Assembly: GCA_947034895.1 (NCBI GenBank) | Contig: OX344763.1 | Location: 45,817,025-45,881,024 of the forward strand | DNA: 64,000 nucleotides | Source: Rhytidiadelphus loreus | Lineage: Eukaryota; Streptophyta; Bryopsida; Hypnales; Hylocomiaceae | Reading direction: 5' to 3' | Translations under genes and position numbers: made by a program | Shown: one piece after another, positions 1-15,300 of the stretch | Layout of the letters: the number at the start of each line of letters is the position of its first letter | How positions within the stretch are numbered: the first letter of the stretch is position 1 | The notes under the pieces: generated by a model | What the model saw: only the letters and a program-made list of their open reading frames with translations | Database searches by the model: none | What the model was told of the DNA's origin: nothing

Positions 1-3000
1 AGAAATTGATGATTTTGCAATCAAAAAGTAAAAATTCAAAGAAATATTCAATTCATTGAAAATAAATTATATATATAAAACTTGTAATCAAATAATTTAG
101 TTAAAATTTCCTTACTAATTATCCCACCAATTGCATATTTGATACACAATTATGGTTCTATTGCCTTGACATTGTTACTTAAGGTCATTTTAGTTAAAAA
201 AAGCTTTTAGAAAAACCTTAAAAGTGCCTTACATGTGCATCTCAAAAGTGTCTTCAAAAGACCCAAAATCATTTGTTAAAGGCTCTATTCTTTTTTAACT
301 ATGTACTATGTATATTTTGAAGGCATTCTAGAAAGACAATTTAAGGTCGTATTGATAATATCTCAAAAACTCTAGTTGTCATGAGGTTGACAAATTTCTA
401 ACAATCATCAATATAGATAAAATACAGAAATATTATTCAAAATTCTCTTTTTCTATAACATTAAAAAAATATCAATTATTTTTACCGCTTTGCCATTTTT
501 CCAATAAGTATAAAATAAGTTAATAAAAACTAACTAAATTATTGAATAAATTTTAAATAAATTAAAATTTTCTAATTAAATCTTTCTAAATCATTAAAAA
601 TAAATCAACTTTTTTATAAATAAAATAATTTCAAAATGTATTTTTTTGAATAGAAGCTCGTTCCTCTAGTTTTACTGAACTTATCATTTTCACCAAACTT
701 ATCCAAATAGTACAATACATGGCATTGGGGTGGGACAATAGTATCAATGTAGAGATCGCACATGCATTTTTCATTCGTTTAATTCCAAATTTTTTAGTGT
801 ATCCAAATAAATGCAATAATTTGCCCTTTATTTTATTGTTGGTATATTTTATATTTTTCAATTGGTTCTAGCTCATTTGGGATCTTTGGTTCCAAATATG
901 ACTTCAAGTTTTCTACATTTGACCATTGTTGATAAATCCTAAGTTCTAGCCTTTTTTCTCAAATAATTTTTTTTTAAATGGATAGGTGACAAAAAATAGT
1001 CACTTCCTCAAAACTAAGGTCTTAGAGCATCCACATCCTTGCACTAGGAAGGCTTCATATAAAACCAGACTACTAGAACAGATGAGAAATGCTTAAGACC
1101 CTATCACTTATTTTCCAAGGACTTCATCCTACTGTGACAAGATTAAGCCTACTAAATCTAAGTTTTGTTGTGTTCTACTTGTGGTTGGTCAATTTGCTAT
1201 AATTTCTTGCACAAATTCCATTCCATTTGTTGTGTGAGGGTGGAAACCAAAAACTCAGAGTGTAATGTGGTTGTGATGCATGGCATGCTAGTTTTAGCAT
1301 ACAACAATGAAGATGCTATCATGCTAGAGATATCCATTTGGATTCTATTATTACTCTCTAATTTCCTACAGAATTGCAATGTTGATTCCAAGACAATCCA
1401 TAAGATTATGGAATAATGAATGAATCTATTGTTGTTATCACCATGAGTAGGAACTAAATTTGTATGAATGCAAAGCTTTAAATATCTTCACTACACCAAA
1501 GTGTGTTGCACCTCGCTGTTGCAGTTGAACTTGGGGTTTGCCTACTTTATATCTTAGTAAGATAGCAAATTGAATGGGCTTATATAACACTCTACTCGTA
1601 CCACAACTTGGCCAAAGTTGAGTATCTATATTGAGAATTCATCTAAATCATTTGAGATGGTACCTTGTGAAGTGGAGATGCATTGCTCATGCAAATAAAA
1701 CCCGAAGTACATTGATGACAACTAATTTGTTCCTAAATTTCAGTCTAGTCAAATTAAAACACTAGCTATAATTTTTTTAAACATTAGAGCTGTCACAATC
1801 CTCATCCTAGAGCGTGCCTGTGCTCGTGCCATCTTGGTGAACAAGGGGGATGTTGGGGGTGACTCCCCAAGACTTGCAAGAGACGAAGTGTAAGGAATTG
1901 GAAGTCTCGAGTGATAAGAGCATTGTAGCGCTATGCTCAAAATGAATTAGATGGCGTGCCACATATGATTGGAACTCTTATGCTATGGTGAGCCATAGTG
2001 GCCATGGGTGGTGAAGTTGGTGTTGGAGCTTCACCACCACTTGTGTGTTACCAAAGAGTGTTTGTGCACTCCTTGATACCAATTGAATGTATCTTGTTCC
2101 ACACTAGGCCATGGTGTGTATCCCATTTGGAGAGTCCCGATTAGTGAGTCTTGAGGTAAATTCCAAAGTGAAGTGGGTTGTTCCTAGTGCAAAGTTGGAT
2201 ACCATTCCATGGCAATTAGCATTGGTGGAGAGTAGTGTTGCCATTGAGTGCCATGGCATCAAATGACATGCCCGGTGTCTTGTGGGAGTTAAGTGTTAGA
2301 AATGAATTGTAGGGAGTCACAAAAGAATGGGGAACCTTGTGACTAGAGTTAGAACCTAATGTTGCGTGTGTATGGCATGTGCAATGTTATGAGATCATGA
2401 CCATTGATGCCACTAAGAATTAAGTGCTACAAGAAGCATTTGGAAGTGAGCTTAAGGTTGTAAGTATTACTAAGGGGCACAACATTGGAAGCGCAGAGAG
2501 TAATGCTTGAGAGCATGCATGTCAGTCCGGGCTTAATTAGAGCATCAGTAGTGGCCTGCACCAAATGGGCCAATAACTATAAGTTAGTATTATCATGATG
2601 ATTGAAAACAGGTCCTACAAGTGTCTCAATGGTCAAACACCATCCAAAAAGTCGATGAAGGCCGTGCCATATATAAGGTAAGTAAATGTAGTACAATAGA
2701 CCATTCTGTTTCTATTAGCTGCCTACTTTTTTCACTTTACTTTTGGACCAATGCAATCTAATACATCATCTAAATGCTAATATTAAGGTAACTCTACCTA
2801 AAATTGCACAAGTAAACAATTCATGGAAGATGTTAAGTACCCCCTTGAGAGAATTAGGAGGTATACAGTGGGACCCGATCAGTCAGGATGGCTCCTTTTT
2901 TTCTGGGACCCCAACTTGTACCCTGCCTAGCCCCATTCCGTCCCTTAGCCAAACCGCCTTTCCTAATGCCTTCCCAAATTCTAAGTGTGCAATAGTGCCT

Positions 3001-6000
3001 TTCCGAGTTTTAAGTGTATGAGAATGTCTTGAAGGTCAAGCACATTGCAATACCAGAGGTGAAAGGCACGGTCGGCACTTTAAAATTAAAATTTTGGAAA
3101 CTCAACATTATACTGAAGTAAGTCCAAAAAGTTTGCCACACAAGTCTCTTGCTTGGATGTGCATGAAGTTGAGGAAGACAAGATCTTTATACAAATTGAA
3201 TGGTAGGAGGTAAAGTAATCTATGTGGGATATATTAATTGGTTAGGATTAGAAGGACCTCAATCTTCAAATTATCCTTTGAAGGATGGTTCATAAGGAAC
3301 AATGGATTTCATTATAAAAACAACCTCTCCACCCTCTATTCTCACTAAGTGTTAATATATAATTTCCTTTAGTTTGTCATCAAAAATTTACTTTATTGTG
3401 CATTGTCTTTGAACATTTTGATATAACTTGGAAATTTTATTTTTTACAACAACTTGTTCATTTAATTCTTGCTAAATTTGACAATTTGTTTTTACACTCT
3501 TGCTTAGGCTTGCAACAATCTGGAGCCACCTCCAACCTTCTTAATTAAATAGGGAGAACCTACAAGAAAAATGTAATACAACAGAGACAAAGAAGACCCT
3601 GAACCCCGCTAGAGTGATGCACAACTTAGATAGTCATGGTTTGAGACTCAGGACATTGATGAAACAAAATCAATGAAGGAAGGAGACCAAAAGAAACTCA
3701 AGGCAACAGAGTTAACATAGGTTGAAAAGCAATCATGGTCATGCATAGAATTGAAACAAGCATACAACTCTGAAAAACATGTGCCCTTCTTAGAATTGAC
3801 CCCAAAATCTTCAAATTGATAGTTTGCATGGTAATAGGCTTGTCTACCTCATTTCCCCTTCCATGCTCCACATTTGTGAGGTTTGTTGAGACCTTCATCA
3901 ACAACCTCATTTGCTTGGTGAACAACATGTTGACAAGTTGTACTAGTGCAAAAAGAAAAAAAATTCACAATTCAGACTTTTGTGTTGTTCAAGGCTCTTA
4001 CTAGTGCTAAAGCAACACTATTTGTCATGAGTTTACTTTTAGAGGGCCAGGGTGAACCATCCCCCTCACTTGTCCTCCTATAGTCCTTGACTTTTTTCTA
4101 GGGGTGCATGATAAAATAAAGATTCCCTATTTTTTGCTTGATTAATCTATGGTGTAGAAAATAGATTAATTAAGCATAGGGCCTTTGATTGCAAATATGA
4201 ATTCAAAATTTTCAAAATTTATCATGCATAGCAAATAAAAAGATCTTGTATATTCCCTAAGGATAAAATCAAGAACAAGTAAGGGGGTGGTTCACCCTAG
4301 CCTTTTAAAGTTACATATGTAGGCTAGCCATTGGAATGACTCGGCCTTCAAAATCAATGACACTCTAGAGAGGCCACATGTAAACAGAGGATTGCTATTA
4401 TGTGAGCATAGGAGTGTGAGTCTATGAACCTAGAATACTACACACCTATATTATAAGTGTAGATACTATAGAAATTGTCTATGATTATAGAATGTTTATA
4501 TTACGAATACCCATATTATAGGTGTTTATGATATATACACCATCTATAATGTGGGGTATCTATATTATAGGTACCTATATTGTAGGCTCAATGCTCACAA
4601 GCTCACATACTAGCACCATTGCATGCAAACCCCTAAAAACCACATAGCATAGCCATATAGCATTAAAACATTGGTGATGATCTTAGTATAATATAGAATG
4701 TTCAGTAGCTAATGAACATGGAGTCATGCAAGTAAGAGCGGCACTCACTCACATTTGAGTTAGAGCACATTTACATTGAAGGGCTAGACCATTGGAACTA
4801 GCCCCTCCAAGTGCTTTGCATTGGAGTCAAAGTTGCAACTTCCTCTCCAACCCCCAACCCTTGTATTTCACATTATTTTGCACAACATTTGCACATTGGG
4901 CTAATGGAAGGAACAAAATGAATAATTACCATGAAATCTAAGTGACATTTGAGAATGACATGGAGCTATATAATGGGCAACAAGCTACTATAGTTTCTTT
5001 AAAGTATGCTTAATAAAATATGTTTAATCAAGTACATGGTTATAGCATGTGATGATTTCAATAAAACTTCTACTAAACATGCTAATTTTTAGGGAGCTCT
5101 AGATTCACTTATAGGTACAATGGAAACCTTATTATTGTGTAGACCCATTTGGAGGGGCCAAAGAACTTCCGGTTGGCCTCTAGAGTAATTTTAAAATAAT
5201 TAAAAAATTGAAAAAGAATTCAATTTTTTTGAAATATTATATTTTTATAAATTAATGATTAATTAATTAATATTGTATAATGTGGTAGTCTCTCTACCAT
5301 ATCAAACTGCAATTGTGGTCATGTTCCCAAACTATGGAAACTGCCAGGAATTCACAATCTCTTAGAGGCTTCAAAACTCTTCTTATGTTGTATTCTTGAA
5401 TGGATAGTATTGAGTTACTCAGTGTGTCAAAATCTCAATTTATAAAATTGAATCCAAACACCTTAATTTAATTTTTAAATTAATTTTTAAAACTCAAAAA
5501 TTCAAATACCAGTATGAACTTAAGTTGTTAAAAAGAAATATGGAATAATTCACATCCAGCTTGTAAATAGCTGTACCCATGTATGTAAAAATGGAATTTA
5601 TAACCACATTTGTATCTCATTCAATTCAATCCCTACCAAGTCATTTGATTTTTAGTTTTAATATTTTGTACCCAAGACCAAACCATTTTTTACTTCAAAT
5701 AGGTTACTTAGTGTTTTTTGGGTGCATTGTGACAAAATGTAGTAATGCAGTAACTGCATCTTTTGAGTACATTGTGTGAGACTGTCAAATTCTAGGGGAA
5801 AACATACATGATTTCTAAAAGGATTCCACATGGCATTTTTCCATTTGTTGTTAGACTTTTCAAAAGGGGGTCATTTATGTATTACATGTAAACTTTGAGA
5901 AATCAAATATAATAAGCTAGTCACATAAATCAAACATTATTTGTAAACACAATTGTTCAATTTTATTGCTTCAAAGATTCCCCTCAGCTTCAGTTTTTTG

Positions 6001-9000
6001 CCTTCTTATAAATCAGACTTTCAAACATGTTTTGTCTTCAATTGGATAGAAATACAATTGTGCTCAAAGTATGAGCGAGCAACAATTTCAAATTTCAACA
6101 CCACCTCTATTGAGAGGTGCCATTACGCACCAAGTCAGAGCTTCACTGAGTAGCAACACTTCTACCAAGCCATGCCATCGAAACCTGCCAAAAACAAAAT
6201 ACAGCTTAAAAACCTCACATTCACTCACACTCAATCAATCCACACTCACACCCTTGCCAATCAACAGCTCTGTCAAAATACTATCCTTGAAAACAAAAAC
6301 ACTCTCATCTTCGGAAGTTCAGATCAGATGGATGGATATGCTAGCTATGCACAATGTCCTGAAAAACACTCCAAATCAAGAAGTACAACAAACAATTGCA
6401 CACAATAAATTGCTCAATTTTGATGCATGATTCATTAGTAGCAGGTTTCAAGAAGTCTAACATAGAAGAAATTCAATAAAATCTTTGGGATCCGTTTGTC
6501 ATTTGAGTGGTTTAAAAAATCATGTGAAATACTTACTGTACCTCACAATATCAAGTGCATAACTCTGCTGCATTCGTACTCGCCTACACTAAAAAGTTCA
6601 AATCATTACAAGAAATACATTACAGAATCAGAATTACACAAGAATATACAGAAATGCAGACAAGAATGCAGAAAGAATCAAACCTGTGGAAGCAAGCGGA
6701 AGGAGCATCTCCCGTAGAGACGAACACAGCTCATACGGGACGAATGCGGCTCCCTAGTAGCCCTAATTGAGAAATCCCCAAACCCTATCAATCCTTAAAC
6801 CCTATCTCTCCATCAACGGCTCTTGTTTTTTCGTCAGACGACTCTGCATCAATGGCTCTCAGAGGCATCCCAACTTTTTTCAAGAAGATCTACGACCACT
6901 ATTCATCACATATTGCGGTAGATTAATCAACGGTAGTTGGGGTGTTAGTTTAATTTTTGAAATGCATCTGATGGCTAAGCTTATTTGTCAAGAAGGGAGG
7001 TATTTGGCACAGGATGGGATGCCTATTTTTAGGTCATTGTCATTGTGAGGTTCTGCCTCACCATCCATTCAAAAGAATTTAAAATTTGTAAAATAATTTA
7101 TAAATGCAACCCCTCCCACCCAAAAAATTTTCATTTTAAAATTTCCATACGCTTTCCCACCCCACCTAAAAAATATTTAATTTTTAAATTTAAAGATTTT
7201 CATACACTCCACCCCTTCCCCCCTCTCCACCCCCTTCTTATCATTTTTAGAATCCAATGAATTGACAAACAATATGGGACAATTCCCATATCTGTACCCT
7301 ATATTCGTATTTATATTTGTATAGTATTTATATTTGTATTTGTATTCAATATTTGTATTCATATTTCTTATTTGAAATTTTTGAGAGAGGGTGGGGGGGC
7401 AACTAATTTTTGAGAGAGGTGGGAGCCATCTTTTCAAGAGATAGTCATTGTGAGGGATATTGGCTTTGTGGATAGAGGCGGAGACAACGACTCATTTGTC
7501 AAAAATAAAGTGAATTATTGATGGTGAGTATTACAGAGGAACAAACAATTCTTCAACCAAATACAAAAGTGTCTACCAGTATTCAAGGAACAATTGGATG
7601 TTCATATACTAGGCTCTTGCAAAGTCATTTTTGAATGGATATTTTTGAAATTTGACATGGTGTATGAACCTTCTTCATAAATTTTTTTCCTAGATAATTT
7701 TATTAGTTTTGCAAAGTATTTTAGACATAACAAACTGCATGTGCAAAATTCCTCTTCTATTTTTTAATTTAGCAAGTATGTAACTAACATGATATAGGAT
7801 GCAAATGTAAAAAAAATGAACCATGTGTACTGCAAAATTACAAAAAAAATTGGATTACCCCAAAATATTATCCTTCATTTTAGATTTTAAACATTATGAG
7901 TTGGCTAAATCCTTATTTTTGAATTGTTCAATGGTGAATAATCAAAAGAATTAAACAATTGATAATGAAAACATCAATAAATAAATGATAGCCCATTAGA
8001 TGTGATTTGGAGCAAGGGGAGGGTCGCGTTTTAGGCCCATTCCCCTTTGTTGTTCCCCTGCAATGAAAGAACGTCTCAATGTCAAAATTGAAATTTAAAA
8101 TAAAATTGAATTTTTAAATGAAAAAAAAAAAGTTGAAAAAAAAATTGAATTTTTTTTTCCAATCTAATGTGACCAAATTTCAACCATGTTAGATTGCTAT
8201 AGTGGCAATGTGCTCCTATTCCCCGTAGCTTGGGAACTCACAGCCCTCCAAGACCCCCAAATCCCATCTACTAAGTAATTTTCTAATTCTATGATTAATT
8301 GGACATTTTTTCTTCTTCTCAATATATAGACCAATTGTGCAAATTTGGGATGACAAATGAATTCAAGCATGTTCCATGCACACAAAAGACTTATTTTTTT
8401 ATCCATTAAATCTTTTTAAGAATCCCGTGTAAATTTTCAAATATTATATTGTAAAGACATTGACATTGAAAGAATGTTATTTTTCAAACATGTTACCTGT
8501 AATTGGGCAACAATCATAAAATAGTCTCTTAGTCATTGAAGAATAACTTATAAGAAGCCCAACAATCTATAATCCCTCTCTCAACAAGCTAAGGCAAGCT
8601 CCCGGGTAAGCTACTTTGAATTGACTTTGTATACACAAAGTAAATGCCTAGGTGTATGTAGGAACCTAAGCAACTAATCCAATGGCATTTTAACTGTAAT
8701 TTAGTTTGTGTTGTGTCATTGCTACAACTCTATTTGTGTAATGTATACTCAACCCTTTGTTGTAGCATGTACGCAATTTTTCAATAGTCTATACAAAGTC
8801 CTCTTTGTTTAAAATGCAAAATTCAAGAAATCTTTGAGGCCCAATGTGATAAAGATTTCTCTCTTTTACTTTTTACTTTTCTAAATTTAGATAAAAGATA
8901 TTTGAGGCCCAATATTGTCCACTTATAGGTCAGAACACCTTGAAAATTGTTCCTTGCATGCCCTTTGCCAAGGACTTTCTAACTATATGAAGCACATCTT

Positions 9001-10800
9001 GGCAATCTAGTAGTCATGGAAATCTCAATTTCCACTTAAAACAAAACAATCAAACCTAGTTTATTTTATTTTTCTAATTTAAGATGAATTTTTTTGTTCC
9101 AATTGATATATAATTTTTTTTCTAATTTTAGGTTCTTTATTTTATTTTAGAATTTAAATAAGAAATTTTCATGTACTGATATAATAGGGACCAACCCTCT
9201 TTTTTTTTTTTTTAAAAAGTGCCAAGATGGCGATCACTTAAAATTTGGTGAAGCATTTTATTTCTTCGTATATCCATCTTTTGTACCTTAAAACACTTTT
9301 CAATCAAATTCATAAACTTTTTCATCCAAATTTGACAACTTCATCCATATTTTAAATTGGATTGAAACTTTTTTGGCGAAAAAAGATTACTTTTTTCTGG
9401 TGAAAAAAAGATTTTCACTATGAAATGGTGCTTTTTGGCTCCATTTCGCCCAAAAAAAAGGGCTGATAGGGACTAGTGTGCCATGTGCCCTTGCTACAAT
9501 CAAAATGTAAGTAAAAGTAATTTTCTAATTTTTTAATTCATAAAAACTTTGAAATTCAATATTTTTCACACTATACGTCCGAATGCCATGAAACAAAGTC
9601 CATACATGCCTTGCTAAGGGTTGTCTAACGGTACTAAGTGCAAGACTAGAGGACCCACGGTCCATGAGATCCCACCATAACAAACAAACAACCTAATTTA
9701 AGGTATGAATTTTTGTCTTCTAAATTTAGGCAATAATCCTTTGAGGTCCAATATCTTTTCAATTTCAATAACAAAGGGTAGCTAAAAATATATTCCAAAA
9801 AAAGATTACTTAATTTTATTTGATTGTTTAGCTTTAGGACTATATAAAAACAACTGAACCATTCAAATTTAAATAAAGAAATGAAAGTTATGAGGAACTT
9901 TATTTTGTAGCAATGAAGGTAGGAAAAACATTTGAAGTTGTTTTTTGAACTCAATTTTGTATTTTTAAAAATAGAACAAAAACATAGGACATATATTGCT
10001 TACTGGAGCACTCTCACTGTTAGGATTTATAATTCTCAATTTCTTGTCAAAGTCAGGAGCAATTTAGTTTTTTCTTTCGTCAAGTACCACCTTCTAGTTT
10101 ATAAATTTTTTAAAAATGAATATGATTTTTTAGAGGATTGAATTTTTTTTGTATATTCTCAACCCATTTTCCAACATATTGACTAAAACGCGCTAGTCAT
10201 GGAACACATGTTTTTATTCTAAAACAAACCCTTCACCTTTTAGTTAACTAAGGGCTAATAAACCTACTTTTTGAAATTTTAGCATATTGAACTTGCAATG
10301 GGTGGGGAAATTCACTTTAAAATTTGGGGTGAATGTACTTGAACAAGTTAACTAAAGGATTGTGCGGTTGGATTTGTTGAAGAATAAATATAGATGAAGA
10401 TTTCAGGGTTCAGATATTCTGTAGCAATTTGGACCTCAAAACAGCAGTCTTTTAGAGATTGAACATGTGATAATAGTCATCACAGACAACCCTGTTGTGA
10501 ATGGCATAAGTGATAATGCGTAAACCTGGGACTTATCATGAACAAGAACATGCTAATGTTCTTGCTCATGTTGTGAAATACATAATGCAGATAGGACTAA
10601 TTAAAATCACTAGAATCAGAGAAGTGCCGTTACACATGTTGGTCCAAATATAATTGATATTCAACAAAAGAAAGGCTCTACATGAGCCGCTCAAAGTGGT
10701 ATTAAACGAGATGCCCATTTAGGTGTTTGAGATGTCCATTTAGGTGTTTGAGATGCTCAAGGTCTAACCGTGTAACTGTGTAAAGAGATGGGCTGGTCAC
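1..10800. other. AT-rich gene-free region
   Basis: I see no supported gene here. Open frames are short, overlap on both strands and lack recognisable motifs. The stretch holds low-complexity A/T runs, a degenerate short repeat with the core ATATTATAGG around 4,430-4,590, a TATTTGTA-type simple repeat near 7,300-7,370, and a direct duplication of about 22 bp (a GATG-YCCATTTAGGTG core) near 10,710-10,755. It is probably old, decayed transposon sequence, but no element ends could be recognised. Confidence 0.6.
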
Positions 10801-11148
10801 TGTGGAAATCATCCATCCTACGTACATAGTACATAGTCAATCATGTACTAGAAAAAACCCAAAAGCACTCATTGGGTCAAACTCCAGTGGAAGACCTCCT
10901 CCCCTTTTTGCACAAAATTCCAAGGATGCACAACCGCACTTTTTCTGTCCTGCATCTGACCACTCGAGTCCGCGTCGTCGTCGTTCCAGGGTTCACATTG
11001 TGAAATTCCAACAAGAGATAATGGTGTTCATGGACTGTGCAACATTGTATAGCTCGTTTTCGTACATGCTCCCTCCCAGTAGTAAAGCAGCAATCGATGC
11101 AAGACCCCTTGCTAACCCATTTTGCGATGCTTGACTGCTGGAGGGTAC

Positions 11149-11168
11149 AGTACAGTACAGTACAGTAT
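11149..11168. repeat. (TACAG)n simple repeat
   Basis: A short run of the 5-bp unit TACAG occurs at the left edge of the GC-rich island upstream of the aspartic protease gene. Base composition changes sharply to the right of it. Confidence 0.7.
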
Positions 11169-11199
11169 TTCGAGATCATGGATGAAACAGTTCCGAGTA

Positions 11200-12278
11200 C
11201 TTCAGTTGGACTTTGAAGTTACTTCACTACTAGTAATTGAGTTCTTCCGAGCGCTTCAGCTTGCGTTTCCTCTTCCTGCCGATGAATAGGGCATTCACTT
11301 ATTAGCTGGAACGCGCGAGCCAAGGAGAGCCCAAGGGCCCGGCCGAAGCAGAGGTGGTACCGTGGTAGGTAGGCAGACTATGGAATGTCGGGCAGAGGGA
11401 ACGGGCGGGTCGGCAAAAAAATTCCCCCCAGCCAAATCCGGACGGCTCACCGGCTGCGAAACTGAAGGAACTGAAGGAGCCTCGCTGTCCGGGCAATCCG
11501 CCGTGGCACGCTGGCTGGCAGGCTGGTGCCTGCCCGTGGCGGGCTCCGCGTCCGTCGTGACTTACTTCAGTTGCCTTCGGTCGCTTTTACTTTAGGAGAT
11601 GAGTCATGGTGCATCTGGAGTTTCCATTTGCTAATTATAGCTAAGCCTTACATAAAGCTTACTTGGGGCTGACTGCTTGGCGTTGAAGTCGCTCTCCTTC
11701 GCAACGCCCGCTTCCCTGGAACACCAACTAACGCCGAGCGGTAACCAGTCTGGCCACCTAGCTCGGTGCCTCGGTGTGGTCTTTTCGGCAGTGATCAGCT
11801 TCTACGAAGCTGCGCATCCCGCTCCTGCTGTACTGTAGATGATGGTGAAATGATGATGGCAACGAGCGGACGACTACGATTTTTCGCCACCGTCCTCTTT
11901 AACTCTGAAGCGCGTTGCGTTCAATCCCGAACCAGAAGAACCCATTGACCTTATTCGGTTGATGCCGCGCCCCTTCAATCGCCTCTAGCACCCCTGCGTT
12001 TGCTACCTCCGCTAGGCTGCTGCTTTGCTTGCCTTGCTCAATCTCCGCACTTGTGAATCTATACGTCGCCATCTTTCCCCTTTCCCGAGGTGCCTCCAGT
12101 TTGTTAGATAGTTCTAGGACGAAAATATTTGCAAGCGCACAGACTTCTCGCAAACTGCTTCTTTAGATCTCGCTCGCTCGTTCGATCTCGTTCGGACGAG
12201 ACGCTGGTTTGATTTGACTCACTCGTGGATTTGGCCGCGGATTGGTTGCGACTGGGATTGCGGTGGGCGTGGCGCGCC
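11200..12278 (+). promoter_or_regulatory. GC-rich 5' flank of the protease gene
   Basis: This kilobase is much richer in G+C than the surrounding AT-rich DNA and lies directly upstream of the aspartic protease start. The open frames in it occur on both strands without recognisable motifs, so I do not call genes. It most likely contains the promoter and 5' untranslated region. No convincing TATA box was identified, and the transcription start cannot be placed from the sequence. Confidence 0.45.
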
Positions 12279-12353
12279 ATGGGTGGGAGGATGGTGGCGC
12301 TGGTCGTCACGGTGCTGGCGATGATCCAGTTGTGGACGGCGACGGCGCAGCAG
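12279..12353 (+). other. signal peptide of the aspartic protease
   Basis: The first 25 codons encode a short charged start (MGGRM) followed by a hydrophobic core (VALVVTVLAMIQLW) and small residues ending in TATAQQ. This is a typical secretory signal. The cleavage site is inferred. Confidence 0.75.
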
Positions 12354-15300
12354 TTTAATGTGGTGCACAGGTACGCGCACATGGAGGGATCGCCAGCCAA
12401 CAGCGGGGGGCGGGGAGCATCGCCGGAGTATTCGGCCCTGCTGCTGGCTCACGATCGTCGCCGCCTGGCCGTGGTGGCGGACTTCCCCGTGCGCGGCGAC
12501 GACGACCCCACCTCCGTCGGGTATGTATCATGTCTCTGCCATGCACCGACGGGCTTCGCGGGGCTTGTGCCACACTTTTCTCATGTAAATTGATCTCGGC
12601 CGTGTGAAGCAGTAATTCGAGGCAGTAGATTGATCATGCGCAGAGTATTAGCGAAACAGGGGAGGACATTCAGTCGTGAATTGGGCACTGTGGAATTACA
12701 CGATCTCGGCGGAGGTTAGATGTCTTGTTTCCCTTGCTAGCGGGTAAACAGACCGACGAATTCTGCCATGGGGCCCGCCGCAGCTGACGCCTAGATTCCC
12801 TCCATCATCATTGTATTGGAATTGGATTCAGATTCTTGTCCAGAGGTTCAAATTTCGGCCCGGTTATTCCGGCTCCCTGTTGATAGGGTTTACGATCGCG
12901 GTCAGTTTTGTGTGCATAGACCGGGATTCCTAGGCATCTCGAAACTGAAGGGAGGCTAGACGTGCGCACCAAGTATTTTTGCAGACACGATGGGCATGTC
13001 GGTAGAGACCGCGGGGGAAATTCGCAACCTTACTCGTGCGCACGTAGTGTATGGAAATTTTGACTGTCTGATCCCTTGGCAATAATAAAATTGATAGATT
13101 CAAGTGCTTGGTGTAGTCAGGCGATAACGGTTGCTATGGGGGGTGGGGTTCGCTGAACCTGTGTCAGGTTGTACTACACGGAGCTCGAGCTGGGTACCCC
13201 TCCGCGCCAATTCTTTGTGCAGGTGGACACCGGAAGCGATATACTTTGGATAAACTGCGCCCCATGCCCTGGTTGCCCTCTGCAATCCGGTATTGAAGGG
13301 GTCCGTCGCGCCTTACCCTACCCTCACTTTTGACCCCGATGATTAGTTCAGTTCAGTTCAGTGTCCTCAATTGAATTGTCAGTTTGTTGCATGAAATCCG
13401 AATGTGGGACCGAAGTGAGTATCTCTGTCGAGGGTGGTTTCCTGGAGGGCATGGCCAGCGGTCTGTCGAAGCTAACGCCGGCACCTTGAGTGGGGTTAAA
13501 ATTTCCCTGGGTGATCGTTCGAGAATGAGCTCGAGCCTACGAAATTGGGAATGAGCGAGAGCGTGTGATGACTGGGAATTCGGTACTGAGTGAGGGATGC
13601 GTGGTGGTGGTGGTGGGTGCAGATCACGTTGCAGCTTTACGATCCGGCGCTGTCATCTACGGATACTGTTGTGGGATGTGGGGAAGCCACATGCACCGCG
13701 GCGTCGGATGGGAGCGCGCCGACGTGCACCAGCTCCAAAGCGTGTAAGTACCAGGTGAAGTACGGCGATGGGAGCAGCACCACTGGGTACTTCATCAACG
13801 ACGTGTTGACCTTCCAGCAGGTCAACAACTCGACGACTGTCAATGCCACCGCGAGTGTCTATTTTGGGTCAGCTGCACAAATTTTCCTCCATTCCTCCCT
13901 TACTCGTCCGACTGCTTGCGTACAAATACGTAGGAATACGGAGGGACTGACTGTGTAGCCTCATCTAACTTATGGTGAAGTTCTGTTTGTCGAACCTAGC
14001 CTCGCCTAGGGTTGAAAACGGGAGTGCATGCTAATGGCGAAATGGAAGTGGGCTGCCAACAGGTGTGGAACTACGCAAACAGGAAACTTGCTGTCGACGT
14101 CGAGGGCCGTCGATGGGATCATGGGCTTCGGGGCAAGCGAAGCTTCTGTGCCATCGCAGCTGGCGGCGCTCGGCAAAGTGGGCCGCGTGTTTGCTCATTG
14201 TTTGCAAGGGAACAACCAGGGCGGCGGCACGTTTGTGATCGGCAACATTCTGGAGTCCAACCTCTCGTACACTCCTCTGGTGTCCGGACAGTACGTACAC
14301 CCTCCACTCTTTGCCGACTCTTACTGCTGCTTGAACGTTTCTGTGCAAATACATTTGATGCAGCATGGTTGTGGCCGCGACCGGGACGAGCTCTGACGCT
14401 CTCCTGATGCCCGATTTGCAGGACGCACTACAATGTGGGCATGCAGAACATTGCTGTCAGTGGAGTGAACATCACTTCGCCAGCATCCTTTGAAATCACG
14501 GCGACTGGAGAAGGCGGGGTGGTGATGGACAGTGGTACCACCCTGGCGTACTTACAAGAACCTGCGTTTACCCAGTTCGTGAACGCTGTAAGTCGAATTC
14601 AGGCTTCAGTTGTCTCTCACTCCTCAAATAGCCGCATTCATTTTGCTATTGATCAGTAGTGGTTCTTACCAGTTCTCGCTTGGTTGTGTTGTGACGGATT
14701 ATGGTAGATCACCAAAGGAGCCCCTGCTGCAGTTACGCCAGTTCGCTCTGGTAGTGAATCCCTCACTTGTTGGGTCTCTACTGGCAAGTGAGTAGTCATA
14801 TCTCTTCCAGGTTTAAAAGCGTTCATTTCATTGCGACTTTGCTTCGTTGTCATTGGTTTAATTTCAAGCTAACCTCTGACAAATTCCCCTTGGCGACCTG
14901 TGCTTGGATGGTGCAGCATCGACACTGATTTTCCATCCGTGACGCTCTTCTTTGATGGTGGAGTCGTAATGAATTTGGTTGCTTCAAATTATTTGTACGA
15001 CCTACAAATAAGCGTAAGTGTAGTCATTTCTCGCGCTTTCTCTGTGGCTTTTTCAGAGAGTGATGGGCTTCGATTCTTGTTGTCGAGGATCTGGTACCCG
15101 ATGATACTATTTTTCTATGGGTAGAAATCTTCTTATTGTTTGGATATCAATTTCATGTCTCTTCAAATAGTAGAACGGAGGTTAACATCCCTTCAGGGGA
15201 AGACTTTAGACTGCTGCTCCTGTAGCTTAGAGTACCTTACCCTGGGATAGAAACGTGTCGACTATCTGAGTACTAGATGCTAGAGAATGTTTCTGTTTTT

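Noticed and set aside
10802..12153. Overlapping open frames in the GC-rich flank of the protease gene
   Set aside because: They occur on both strands without domains and are explained by base composition.
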